Source: Enemella evansiae
GTDB taxonomy: Bacteria > Actinomycetota > Actinomycetes > Propionibacteriales > Propionibacteriaceae
Assembly (NCBI RefSeq): GCF_002250705.1
Contig: NZ_NMVP01000001.1
Location: forward strand, 496,001-560,000
Direction: 5' to 3'
Length of the DNA stretch: 64,000 bases
The position numbers and the translations under genes are program-made. Below the pieces are notes generated by a model that was not told the origin of the DNA, made no database searches, and saw nothing but the letters and a program-made list of their open reading frames with translations. The first letter of the stretch is position 1, and each line of letters opens with the position of its first letter. Positions 44,057-52,825 of this stretch are shown piece by piece.

Positions 44057-45709
44057 TCAGGCGGTACGCCGCAGCCGCGAGCGCTGGGCGATCGGGTCGG
44101 GCAGCGGCACCGCATCGAGCAGTGCGCGGGTGTAGGGCTGCTCGGGACGCGTCAGCACCCGGCGAGCCGGGCCGTGTTCCACGACCGAACCGCCGCGGAG
44201 CACCAGCACCTCGTCGCTGACCTCACCGACGACCGCCAGGTCGTGGCTGATGAACAGGCAGGCGAAGCCCATTTCCTGCTGCAGCCGTTGGAAAAGGGCG
44301 AGCACCGAGGCCTGCACGGTCGCATCGAGAGCGCTGGTCGGTTCGTCGGCGATGAGCAGTTCCGGGCCCAGGGCCAACGCGCGGGCCAGGGCGACCCGCT
44401 GCCGTTGACCACCGGACAACTCGTGCGGCCGCCGGGCCGCGAAGGCCGCGGGCAGGCTCACCTGCTCCAGCAGTTCCGCGACCCGTTTCCGGGCCGCCCG
44501 CGGCGGCAGAGCCCGATGCACCTGGATCGGTTCGGCGATGCTGTCACCGACGCTGAGCAGCGGATCCAGGGTGCTCGCCGGATCCTGATGCACCACACCG
44601 ATGCGGCGCAACAGGCCCCGCCTGGTCGCCCCGGTCGTGCGGGCGAGGTCGGTCCCGGTCACCAGCACCACCTGACCGGCCGCCACCGGGATCGCTCCCA
44701 GCGCCGCCCGAGCCAGGGTGGTCTTGCCCGATCCGGACTCGCCGACCACGCCCAGCACCCGACCCCGGGGCACGGTGAGGCTCACCCCGGACACCGCGCG
44801 GACCGGCGTATGCCCCCAGCGGCCGGTGTGGTCGATGCTCACCTCCCGGTACGCCAGGATCGGGGTCTCGGTGTCGGTCGGCTCGGTCACGGATTCGGCC
44901 GGCCCCTGGTCGACCGGCAGCCGCGGTACCGCCGACAGCAGGGAGCGGGTGTAACCGTGCTCGGGTGACTCGAACAGCGGGACCACCGCACCGGTCTCGA
45001 CCAGCTGCCCGGACCGCAGCACCAGCACCCGATCGGCCAGCTCGGCGACGACCCCCATGTTGTGGGTGATCAGCAGCACCCCGGTGTCCAGTCGATCCCG
45101 CAACTCTGCCAACAGGGCAAGGATTTCCGCCTGCACGGTGACATCGAGCGCGGTGGTCGGCTCGTCGGCGATCAGCACCGCGGGGTCACCGGCCAGGGCC
45201 AGGGCGATCACCACCCGCTGCTTCTGGCCACCGGAGAGCTGGTGCGGATATGCCGCGGCCAGTCGTGCGGGTTCGGGCAGGCCGACGGTCTCCAGCAGCT
45301 CGCTCGCCCGGTGTGACGCGGCCCGGCGACCCACCGGTCGATGGGCGCGGATCGCCTCGGTGAGTTGCCACCCGATGGTGCGGACCGGGTTGAGCGCGGT
45401 CTGTGGCTCCTGGAAGATCATCGCGACCCGTCGCCCCCGCACGGCCCGCCAGTCGACCCCGGACCCGGCCAGCAGCTCCATCGCGGGTTCGTCATCGGCG
45501 GCGAGCTCGATCGAACCGGTGGCGCGGGCGCTGCTCGGCAGCAGTCCCAGGATCGCCTGCCCGGTGATGGTCTTGCCCGATCCGGATTCACCGACCATCG
45601 CCAGCACCTCGCCGCGGGCGAGGCCGAAGCTCACCCCGTCGACGGCAGCGGTATCGCTGTCACCGAAGCGGATCCGCAGATCGCGGACCCGCAGCACCTC
45701 CGCGCTCAC
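44057..45709 (-). CDS. Fused dipeptide-class ABC transporter ATPase (two nucleotide-binding domains)
   Basis: A 550-residue protein joining DppD- and DppF-like ATPases. Domain 1 has Walker A VGESGSGKT (about 37-45), the signature LSGGQKQRV and Walker B VLIADEPTT. Domain 2 (after about 285) repeats VGESGSGKT, LSGGQRQRV and LLIADEPTS. The GTG at 45709 overlaps the permease stop. It powers the importer encoded upstream, last gene of the TauD operon. Confidence 0.93.
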   Translation of the reverse strand: MSAEVLRVRDLRIRFGDSDTAAVDGVSFGLARGEVLAMVGESGSGKTITGQAILGLLPSSARATGSIELAADDEPAMELLAGSGVDWRAVRGRRVAMIFQEPQTALNPVRTIGWQLTEAIRAHRPVGRRAASHRASELLETVGLPEPARLAAAYPHQLSGGQKQRVVIALALAGDPAVLIADEPTTALDVTVQAEILALLAELRDRLDTGVLLITHNMGVVAELADRVLVLRSGQLVETGAVVPLFESPEHGYTRSLLSAVPRLPVDQGPAESVTEPTDTETPILAYREVSIDHTGRWGHTPVRAVSGVSLTVPRGRVLGVVGESGSGKTTLARAALGAIPVAAGQVVLVTGTDLARTTGATRRGLLRRIGVVHQDPASTLDPLLSVGDSIAEPIQVHRALPPRAARKRVAELLEQVSLPAAFAARRPHELSGGQRQRVALARALALGPELLIADEPTSALDATVQASVLALFQRLQQEMGFACLFISHDLAVVGEVSDEVLVLRGGSVVEHGPARRVLTRPEQPYTRALLDAVPLPDPIAQRSRLRRTA

Positions 45710-46641
45710 CGGGTGATCCGTCCGGTGCCGACGAGCGCCTGGGCGAGCAGCTGGAGGGCGAGCACGAGCACCACGACGACGGCGAGCGGGCCGACGGCGT
45801 ACGCCGGATTGAAGCTGACGTAGTTGATGCCGTCGGCGATCAGACTGCCGAGCGAGGGCTGCGGCGGGCGTACCCCGATCCCCAGGAAACTCATCGCACT
45901 CTCCACGAAGACGGCCAACGACAACGAGATCGCCAACTGCACCCCGAGCGGCTGGGACGCGTTCGGCAACACATGGCGACGCAGCACCCAACCGGAGCCC
46001 GCGCCGATCGACCGCGATGCGTCCACATAGGCCAGCGCGGAGACCCGGAGGATCGAGGCCCGCAGCAGACGAGCGAAGATCGGGGTCTCCACCACCGCGA
46101 TCACCACGATCACCGTCCAGGTGCCGGGGCCGATCACCGCGGTGAGACCGATCGCGAAGATCAGCGTCGGGAATGCCAGCAACACATCGAAGAATCGCTG
46201 CAGGGCGATGTCCACCGCACCGACCAGGGTGCCCGCCAGGGCGAGCAGGGTGCCGAGGACCGCCCCGATCGGGACCGCGACGAAGACGATCAGCAGATCG
46301 GTGCGCAACCCGTGGAGGGTGCGGGAGAAGACATCCCGGTTCACCTGGTCGGTGCCGAGCAGATGGGCCGGGTTCGGGCCGAGCAGGTTGGCGCGCGGGA
46401 GCTGCTGGGTGGGTGAGTAGGGGGCCAGCACCGGTGCCAGCAGCGCCACCGCGATCAACGAGGTCAGCAGCACCAGGCCGAGCAGCCCGCGGCCGGACAG
46501 CCACGCGGTTCGCCAGCGGTGCGCCGCGGTCACCGGGCGGGTCACCTCGGCTCCCGCGTCGGCCGCAGGGGTCAGCTCGGGTCGGCCGGTGGTGACGGCG
46601 AGATCGACCGGTTCGTCGCGGGTGGTGGTGTCGATGGTCAT
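45706..46641 (-). CDS. Dipeptide-class ABC transporter permease (DppC-like)
   Basis: A 311-residue permease. After a cytosolic N-terminus come a first helix (GLLGLVLLTSLIAVALLAPVLAPYSP) and the typical HLLGTDQVNRDVFSRTLHGLRTDLLI. EAA-type loop near ASRSIGAGSGWVLRRHVLPN. The ATG at 46641 is one base after the upstream stop; a longer start would be antisense-like and overlap the partner. Confidence 0.93.
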   Translation of the reverse strand: MTIDTTTRDEPVDLAVTTGRPELTPAADAGAEVTRPVTAAHRWRTAWLSGRGLLGLVLLTSLIAVALLAPVLAPYSPTQQLPRANLLGPNPAHLLGTDQVNRDVFSRTLHGLRTDLLIVFVAVPIGAVLGTLLALAGTLVGAVDIALQRFFDVLLAFPTLIFAIGLTAVIGPGTWTVIVVIAVVETPIFARLLRASILRVSALAYVDASRSIGAGSGWVLRRHVLPNASQPLGVQLAISLSLAVFVESAMSFLGIGVRPPQPSLGSLIADGINYVSFNPAYAVGPLAVVVVLVLALQLLAQALVGTGRITR

Positions 46642-46642
46642 T

Positions 46643-47596
46643 TCAGGCTCCGATCCGGATCCGCGGATCCAGGTAGGCGTGCAACAGGTCGGTGGCCAGC
46701 TGGATGACCACGAAGAGTGCCACCGAGAGCAGCAGCAGGACCTGCACGACGGGGTAGTCGCGTCGGTCGATCGCCTGGGCGGCGAGCTGGCCCAGACCGG
46801 GCCAACTGAAGATCGCCTCCACCAGCACGGCGCCACCCAGCAGGGCGCCGGCCTGCAGGCCGAGGGCGGTGAGATAGGTGGGCAGGGCGGCCGGCAGGGC
46901 ATGGGCGAGCAGGATCCGGCGTTCCGGAACGCCGGCGGCCCGTGCGGTCATCACATGGGGCGCGGAAAGCTCGCTGCGCAAGGATTCGGCGAGGAAGCGG
47001 GCCAGGCTCGCCGAGCTGGGCAGGGCCAGGCAGACCGCCGGCAGCAGCAGGTATTGGGCTGCGATGTCGGGTTCGGCGAGAAAGCCGTTCGGCGGTACGC
47101 CACCCGAGGGCAGGATCGGCAGCCAGACCCCGAAGACCAGCACCAGCAGTACGCCGGTGACGAAGGTCGGCAGGGCGACCGCCAGGGTGTTGCTGGCGGT
47201 GAGGAGGGCCTCCAGGAAGCGCGACCGGGAGCCGACCCAGAGCAGTGCGGTGGCCAGGCTGAGCAGCACCGCGAGCAGGATCGCCGCACCGGAGAGCACC
47301 AGGGTGTTCGCCAACCCGCTGAGCACCAGCTCGCTGATCGAACCACCAATCAGATACGAGCGGCCCAGATCGAAGCGGAGCAGATTGCCCACCCAGACCA
47401 GGTACTGCTCGGGGACCGACAGATCCAGACCGAGACTGTGCCGGATGGCGGCGACGGCCTCGGGGGTGGCGTCCGGACCGGCGAGGGTGGTGGCCGGATC
47501 GCCGGGTACCAGCCGCAGGATGCCGAAGATCAGCATCGAGGCCAGCACCAGGACCAGCAGCGCGGACGGCAGCCGCCGCAGCAGGTATCGGGTCAT
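46643..47596 (-). CDS. Dipeptide-class ABC transporter permease (DppB-like)
   Basis: A 317-residue permease starting MTRYLLRRLPSALLVLVLAS. Contains VPGDPATTLAGPDATPE in the first periplasmic region and the contact loop VMTARAAGVPERRILLAHALPAALP. The ATG at 47596 overlaps the binding-protein stop by four bases. Confidence 0.93.
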   Translation of the reverse strand: MTRYLLRRLPSALLVLVLASMLIFGILRLVPGDPATTLAGPDATPEAVAAIRHSLGLDLSVPEQYLVWVGNLLRFDLGRSYLIGGSISELVLSGLANTLVLSGAAILLAVLLSLATALLWVGSRSRFLEALLTASNTLAVALPTFVTGVLLVLVFGVWLPILPSGGVPPNGFLAEPDIAAQYLLLPAVCLALPSSASLARFLAESLRSELSAPHVMTARAAGVPERRILLAHALPAALPTYLTALGLQAGALLGGAVLVEAIFSWPGLGQLAAQAIDRRDYPVVQVLLLLSVALFVVIQLATDLLHAYLDPRIRIGA

Positions 47597-49191
47597 GGTC
47601 GGTCTCCTGTCAACCAGGCATCGGTGAGCAGCACCTCGGACCGCTTCGTCCACCCGGTCCCCTGGAGCCGGGTGGAGCGGGCCCACTGGGGCAGCGCGAT
47701 CGCGATCTCGGACAGGAACAGTGAGTCGAGCAGGTTGTCCGAGACCTTCGCGTACGCCTGCCGCGCCTGCGGTGAGTCACCGTCGGGGATCGACCAGGCG
47801 GCGTCCGCGGCGGCGATGTAGCGCTCCGAGGTGAACTGCGATGCGTTCTTGTGTGCATTGAACGGATAGGCGCTGACCGTCAGCGTGGACGGGGTGTACT
47901 GCGCCCAGGAGTGGATGGCCAGCCACAGCCCGGGGAACTTCGCCCCGATCAGCTGTTTGGCGAACTGGGAGTTGTCGATGGGCTGCAGTTCCACCGCGAT
48001 GCCGACCTCGGCCAGATCGGCCTGGATGATCGCCGCGGTGGGATCGAGCAGCGGCTGCGGACTGGTGTAGGTGAACGGGATCGTCGGCAGCGTACCGACC
48101 TGCGCCACCAACTCCTTGGCCCTGGCGAGATCTCGTGTGTAGGTGGAATTCCGGGCCGCGTCGAAGGCGGGGGAATAGCGCGGCCAGGGCAGGTTGATCG
48201 GGTATCCGACCCCGCGCAGCACCTCCGCCACGATCCGGTCGCGATCCAGGGCGTACGCGATGGCCTGGCGCACCCGCGGATCGTCCAGGGGTTTCGCCCG
48301 GACGTTGGAACCGACGTAGAGCTGCTTCTCCGCACCGGTCAACTGCAGATCGGCGAACCCGGACCGGCTGGTGACGGTGGCGGTGTCCAGATAGCTGAGC
48401 CCCTCGGCGAAATCGATCTGACCCGAGCGCAGGGCCGACAGCAACGCCTTCGCATCGGGAATCACCGTCACCTCGACGGCATCGGCATAGGGCCGGCCGG
48501 GCACCCAGTAGTCGGGGTTGCGTTCGAAACTGAGCCGGGAGTTGGGCGTCCAACCCGTCACCCGGAACGGGCCGGTGCCGATGAACCGGCTGCCGTTGCG
48601 CAGGTCGCCGAGAGTCTCGGAGTCGACGATCGGGACGGTGTCCAGCAGATCGAAGATGTTGCCCAACGGGTGGGCGAAACCGAGCACGATCCGATACGGG
48701 TCGGTGGTGTCGAAGCTGGTCACCGCCGCCGCGGTGCTCTTCAGCTGCGCGGTCCACAGCGGGTCGGCGTAGGTCCGGATCGAGAACTCCACATCCTTCG
48801 TGGTGAACGGCCGACCGGAGTGGAAGCGGACGTCGTCGCGGAGGTCGAGGGTGAGGCTGCGGCCGTCGTCGGCGAGCTGCCAGGACGTCGCCAGCCACGG
48901 GGTCGGGGTGATCGAGTCGGCGCGGTAGCGGATCAGGGTGTCGAAGGCGAGCCCGATCAGGACGGTGATGCCCTCGGTGGTGTTGGTGAAGAAGTTGCCG
49001 GGGATCAGGTCGGTGGTGATCCCGGCGTTGATGGTGCCGCCGCGGACCGGTCGACCGGCCTCACCGGTCGGCCCTGCGGCGCGGCTGACTGCCGAGCGGC
49101 AGCCGGCCGCGCCGAGCACGGCGAGTGCGGCACCGCCGCCGGCCGCGGTCTGCAGCAATCGGCGTCGGCTCAGTGGCGGGTTCGCGGTCAT
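47593..49191 (-). CDS. Family 5 solute-binding lipoprotein (dipeptide/nickel class)
   Basis: A 532-residue binding protein with signal SRRRLLQTAAGGGAALAVLG and lipobox GAAGC (Cys31). Family 5 elements: WQLADDGRSLTLDLRDDVRFHSGRPFTTKDVEFS, FIGTGPFRV and VRQAIAYALDRDRIV. Although the fold is the peptide class, the operon partner is a TauD-type dioxygenase with a Cys-rich leader, so an organosulfur ligand is inferred. Confidence 0.92.
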   Translation of the reverse strand: MTANPPLSRRRLLQTAAGGGAALAVLGAAGCRSAVSRAAGPTGEAGRPVRGGTINAGITTDLIPGNFFTNTTEGITVLIGLAFDTLIRYRADSITPTPWLATSWQLADDGRSLTLDLRDDVRFHSGRPFTTKDVEFSIRTYADPLWTAQLKSTAAAVTSFDTTDPYRIVLGFAHPLGNIFDLLDTVPIVDSETLGDLRNGSRFIGTGPFRVTGWTPNSRLSFERNPDYWVPGRPYADAVEVTVIPDAKALLSALRSGQIDFAEGLSYLDTATVTSRSGFADLQLTGAEKQLYVGSNVRAKPLDDPRVRQAIAYALDRDRIVAEVLRGVGYPINLPWPRYSPAFDAARNSTYTRDLARAKELVAQVGTLPTIPFTYTSPQPLLDPTAAIIQADLAEVGIAVELQPIDNSQFAKQLIGAKFPGLWLAIHSWAQYTPSTLTVSAYPFNAHKNASQFTSERYIAAADAAWSIPDGDSPQARQAYAKVSDNLLDSLFLSEIAIALPQWARSTRLQGTGWTKRSEVLLTDAWLTGDRP

Positions 49192-49220
49192 CGGCCGTTC
49201 TTTCCTTGTGGGGTTGGGAA

Positions 49221-50168
49221 TCAGTCGACGGGGTCGACGGGGGAGAAGGCGGAGGCGTCGCCCTGGCGGGGTGTGGACCGGACGCCGTCGATGCTCACCG
49301 GGACGTCGCCGGCGACCGTGATCCGGTGCAGCACCCGGTGCTGGTCGCCATAGTCGGCGACCCCGTAGTGCTGGGTGGCGCGGTTGTCCCAGACGGCGAT
49401 GTCGCCATCGGACCAGTTCCAGCGGACGGTGTTCTCCAGCCGGGTGATGTGGTGTTGCAGCAGATCGAAGATCGCCTTGGAGTCGTTCGAGCTGAGCCCG
49501 ACGATCCGCTTGATGAAGTGGCCGGCCAGCAGGGCCCGCTCACCGGTCTCGGGGTGGACGCGGACCAGCGGGTGCTCGGTCTCGAAGACCTGGGAGCGGA
49601 ACTCCTCGCGATACGCCTGCTCGCGCACGTCGACGCCACCGATGCGGCGTTCGTCGCGGTCGGCCACGTAGTCGTAGAGGTTGGTGTGCACCGCCCAGAG
49701 CCGGTCGGCCAGTGCCCGCAGGGCCGGGTGCAGCCGCTGGTAGGCGGTGACGGTGTTGGCCCAGACGGTGGTGCCGCCCCACTGGGGCAGTTGCACCGCG
49801 CGCAGGATGCTGATCGCGGGGATGCGGTCCACGAAGGTGACATCGGTGTGCCAGCTGTTCGCCTTGCCGTGTTCGGAGTTGATCTGCAGCACCGAGTGCT
49901 CGCGGCCGCGGACGGTCGGATGGGGTGAGGTCGGAGTACCGAGCCGCTCGGCGAACTCGTACTGCTCGGCGTCGGTGACGTGCTGCTGGCCGGGGAAGAA
50001 GATCACCTTGTGCTCCAGCAGGGCCCGGCGGATCGTGTCGACGGCGTCGGGGGAGAGGTCGTCGCCGATCCGGACCCCGTGGATCCGGGCGCCGATGGAG
50101 TCGGTCACCTTCTCGACGGTGATCTCGGTCGTTTCGGTGCGGGTGTTGTTGTTCTCGATGATGGTCAT
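49221..50168 (-). CDS. TauD/TfdA-family 2-oxoglutarate dioxygenase
   Basis: Fe(II)/2-oxoglutarate-dependent hydroxylase, 315 residues. The iron facial triad is H107, D109 (WHTDVTF) and H267 ([14 protein letters not shown]). The 2-oxoglutarate Arg lies in QHRVLHRIT (about 278 and 282). Close in form to taurine dioxygenase and alkylsulfatase AtsK, which release sulfite, sulfate or an aldehyde from sulfonates or sulfate esters. First structural gene of the operon; AAGGA precedes the ATG. The substrate is inferred, not seen. Confidence 0.92.
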   Translation of the reverse strand: MTIIENNNTRTETTEITVEKVTDSIGARIHGVRIGDDLSPDAVDTIRRALLEHKVIFFPGQQHVTDAEQYEFAERLGTPTSPHPTVRGREHSVLQINSEHGKANSWHTDVTFVDRIPAISILRAVQLPQWGGTTVWANTVTAYQRLHPALRALADRLWAVHTNLYDYVADRDERRIGGVDVREQAYREEFRSQVFETEHPLVRVHPETGERALLAGHFIKRIVGLSSNDSKAIFDLLQHHITRLENTVRWNWSDGDIAVWDNRATQHYGVADYGDQHRVLHRITVAGDVPVSIDGVRSTPRQGDASAFSPVDPVD

Positions 50169-50387
50169 CTGCTGTTTCCTTCGAATTCGATTTGATTTCG
50201 GGCAGGGTGGAACCGGCTTCTGGGGTGGAAAGCGCGATCGGGTACGCGAAATTGCCCGGTCGGGGCGAAATGCGCGTCACGAACCGGTCACCGGTGATAT
50301 CTGATGATGGACCCGCGCCGACTCAGGTGCGGACGGTGCGGCCGGGCGGTCGAACGGGCGCCGGCCCGGGCGGGAAATGGTCGCGGG

Positions 50388-50471
50388 TCAGCGACCGCAC
50401 ATACACATGCACCAACAACGAGGCATGGCGAGCTGGATCAGCCAGCGGGCGGGATGCGTCGCGTTGAACAT
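50388..50471 (-). CDS. Cysteine-rich leader peptide (27 residues) of the TauD operon
   Basis: From the ATG at 50471 the peptide begins MFNATHPARWLIQ and ends RCWCMCMCGR: four Cys in seven residues (19, 21, 23, 25), then stop. It lies 219 bases before the dioxygenase gene on the same strand, and its ATG coincides with the predicted transcription start, so it would be leaderless. The RNA of its last codons (50392-50398, GCGGTCG) can pair with 50346-50352. A different hairpin (50361-50366 with 50340-50345) has 50346-50352 in its loop. This layout matches cysteine-responsive leaderless polycysteine ORFs known in mycobacteria. Confidence 0.72.
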   Translation of the reverse strand: MFNATHPARWLIQLAMPRCWCMCMCGR

Positions 50472-50478
50472 GGCCGAA

Positions 50479-50508
50479 ACTCTAAACAGGTCGGCGCGAG
50501 TGGTGCAA
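50479..50508 (-). promoter_or_regulatory. Promoter of the leader peptide and TauD operon
   Basis: On the minus strand TTGCAC and TAGAGT are 18 bases apart. Seven bases separate TAGAGT from the leader ATG, the spacing of a leaderless start. Confidence 0.62.
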
Positions 50509-50582
50509 AAGGCTGTCCATTACGTGAGACAATGGAGCCATTGGTCCACGCAATGGGGCAGATTCCATCCATCGAACCAAAA

Positions 50583-50620
50583 GGCCACCCATCGATTGCC
50601 GCAGCAATCAATGGGTGGCC
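50583..50620 (-). terminator. Terminator after the siderophore-binding protein gene
   Basis: Outer stem GGCCACCCAT/ATGGGTGGCC (10 bp) and inner stem GATTGC/GCAATC around CGCA, separated by a C-A mismatch. In the minus-strand transcript it is followed by TTTTGG. It isolates the iron gene from the TauD operon promoter downstream. Confidence 0.85.
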
Positions 50621-50650
50621 GGAAGGATCGATGGATCGCGAATCGGGCGA

Positions 50651-51679
50651 TCAGCTGGCGCCGACGAACCCCTGCAGGTCGGCGAGGATCGCCTGCGCAC
50701 CGGTCGGGCCGAGCCCGAGGAACCAGGTGTCGTCGCTGACGCGATGGGCCCGGCCCTGCTGCACCGCGGGCAGCGCCTTCCAGCCGGCGCCCTCGATGGT
50801 TGCGGTCTCACCGGTGGCACCCGGATCGCCGTAGCTGCTCCAGAAGACCAGATCGGCATCGGCCTGGCTGATGTTCTCCGGGGAGATCTCGACCGCGAGC
50901 TCGTCGACGTTCTGGTTCTCCGGGCGCTGGAAACCGGCATCGGCCAGGATCACGCCGATGAGCGACTTGTTGGCGTACAGACGCAACTTGCCGGGCATGA
51001 ACCGCACCAGCGAGACCTTGGGCGGATTCGCACCCACCTTGGTCTTCAGGGCCGCGGCCGCATCGTCATAGGACTTCATCACCGCATCGCCCCTGGTCTC
51101 CTCGCCGAGCGCATCCGCGGCGAGCCGGAAGTTCTCCTTCCAGGTGTAACCGGGGCGCACGCTGAAGACGGTGGGCGCGATCTGGGAAAGCTGCGGATAG
51201 AGCTTGTCGTGGCGCAGCTTGCTGCTCAGGATCAGATCGGGCTTGAGTGCCGCGATCGCCTCCAGGTTGAGGTTGTTCATCTCCCCGACCCGTCGGGCAT
51301 CGATCACCTGCGGCGCGAGATAGCTCGGCACCGGGTTGGCCCCCTCGTTGGTGGACAGGCCGACCGGGATCACGCCGAGGCTGACCGCGGCGTCCAGCTC
51401 ACCGGTGTCCAGCACCACGACCCGCTGCGGCTTCTGCTTGATCTCGGTGGTGCCGTTCGCGTGCTTGATCGTCCGCGGGAAGACCCCCGGTGCCGCGTCC
51501 GAACCCATGGCCGCGGTCTGCTGTTCGGCACTGCCGAAGCCCTTGCCGCCAGTCGCCACCTCGGTATTGCCCGCCCCACCGGAGGGCCGGGCCTCGCCGG
51601 CGGCGCAACCGGTCAGCCAGAGCATCAGCACGGCGAGCAGGACGGGTACGCTGCGGCGCGTCACAGATCGAAGAGACAT
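50651..51679 (-). CDS. Iron-siderophore-binding lipoprotein (ABC importer)
   Basis: A 342-residue class III solute-binding protein. Signal and lipobox MLWLTGC (Cys25). The FhuD/FecB fold is shown by QRVVVLDTGELDAAVSLGVIPVGL near the N-lobe start and LNLEAIAALKPDLILSS. Faces the permease operon across a 78-base divergent region with an iron-box-like dyad. The siderophore is unknown; no siderophore synthesis genes are near. Confidence 0.93.
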   Translation of the reverse strand: MSLRSVTRRSVPVLLAVLMLWLTGCAAGEARPSGGAGNTEVATGGKGFGSAEQQTAAMGSDAAPGVFPRTIKHANGTTEIKQKPQRVVVLDTGELDAAVSLGVIPVGLSTNEGANPVPSYLAPQVIDARRVGEMNNLNLEAIAALKPDLILSSKLRHDKLYPQLSQIAPTVFSVRPGYTWKENFRLAADALGEETRGDAVMKSYDDAAAALKTKVGANPPKVSLVRFMPGKLRLYANKSLIGVILADAGFQRPENQNVDELAVEISPENISQADADLVFWSSYGDPGATGETATIEGAGWKALPAVQQGRAHRVSDDTWFLGLGPTGAQAILADLQGFVGAS

Positions 51680-51685
51680 GAAGGG

Positions 51686-51709
51686 AAGGCTAGCCTAACT
51701 GCTAGCCTT
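51686..51709. promoter_or_regulatory. Iron-box-like dyad (IdeR/DtxR type)
   Basis: AAGGCTAGC and GCTAGCCTT are perfect inverted arms around CTAACT, with an overlapping AGGCTAGCCTAA that resembles the TTAGGTTAGGCTAACCTAA consensus. In the divergent promoter region of the iron importer. Confidence 0.7.
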
Positions 51710-51757
51710 GTCCAGTTGCCGCCGCATCGCGCCGGCCCGCCATCGCCGAGGAGGAGC

Positions 51758-52825
51758 GTGCCGAGCACCACAGCCGAGCCGTTGCCGACCGAGCATCGGC
51801 GCGCGGATCGCCCGGCAACGCTGCGGCCACACCATCGCCGCAATGGCCTGCTCGCGCTGGCCCTGCTGATCCTGCTGCTGGCCTCGCTGCTCGCCAGCCT
51901 GGCCGTCGGCGCCCGGCCCATCCCCATCCCCGTGGTCCTCGATGCCCTGACCGCACCCGATCCCACGCTGCCGGACCACGCCGTGATCTGGGACGGTCGG
52001 CTGCCCCGCACGCTCACCGGACTGCTCGCTGGCGCCGGTCTCGGGGTGGCCGGTGCGCTGATGCAGGCCGTCACCCGCAATCCGCTGGCCGATCCGGGAC
52101 TGCTCGGCGTGAACGCCGGTGCCGCCTTCGCGATCGTGCTCGGCGTCGGTTTCCTGGGCAGCACGACGACACTGGTCACCATCTGGTTCGCGCTGGTCGG
52201 CGCGATCCTGGCGGCTGTCGGCGTCTATCTGGTCGGGGGCGGGGGACGCGGTGCGGCCGATCCGGCCCGGCTCACCCTGGCCGGGGTGGCGCTGGGTGCG
52301 GTGCTGCTCGGCCTGGGCCAGGGACTCGCCCTGCTCCGGCCCCGTGCCTATGACCAGCTGCGCGCCTGGCAGCTCGGCACCCTGGATGTGCGGTCGATGG
52401 AACCGGTGCTGGTCGCCGCCCCGTTCATCGTCGTCGGCCTGCTGCTGGCCCTCGGGCTGACCCGCGGGCTGAACGCGATCGCCCTCGGTGACGACCTGGC
52501 CCGCGCGGTCGGCGCGCGGCTGGGGCGTACCCGGGTGCTCGCGGTGCTGGCCGTCACCCTGCTCGCCGGCGCCTCGACCGCGGTCGCCGGTGCGATCGCC
52601 TTCGTCGGGCTGATCGTGCCGCACGCGGTACGCCGGGTCGCCGGCCCGGACCAGCGCTGGGTGGTCGGGCTCAGCGTGCTGGCCTCACCCACCCTGCTGC
52701 TGGTCGCCGATGTGATCGGCCGCCGACTCACCTCCGGCGAGGTACCCGTCGGAGTCGTCACCGCCTTCATCGGTGGCCCGGTGCTGGTCGCCGTGGCCCG
52801 AGCCCGACGGGTGCGCACACTGTGA
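51758..52825 (+). CDS. FecCD-family iron-siderophore permease (first)
   Basis: A 355-residue permease with about ten helices. Family motifs RLPRTLTGLLAGAGLGVAGALMQAVTRNPLADPGLLGVNAGAA and FVGLIVPHAVRRVAG. The GTG at 51758 is chosen: AGGAGG lies just before and the first helix begins about 30 residues in. Ends in GTGA overlap with the second permease. Confidence 0.92.
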   Translation: MPSTTAEPLPTEHRRADRPATLRPHHRRNGLLALALLILLLASLLASLAVGARPIPIPVVLDALTAPDPTLPDHAVIWDGRLPRTLTGLLAGAGLGVAGALMQAVTRNPLADPGLLGVNAGAAFAIVLGVGFLGSTTTLVTIWFALVGAILAAVGVYLVGGGGRGAADPARLTLAGVALGAVLLGLGQGLALLRPRAYDQLRAWQLGTLDVRSMEPVLVAAPFIVVGLLLALGLTRGLNAIALGDDLARAVGARLGRTRVLAVLAVTLLAGASTAVAGAIAFVGLIVPHAVRRVAGPDQRWVVGLSVLASPTLLLVADVIGRRLTSGEVPVGVVTAFIGGPVLVAVARARRVRTL

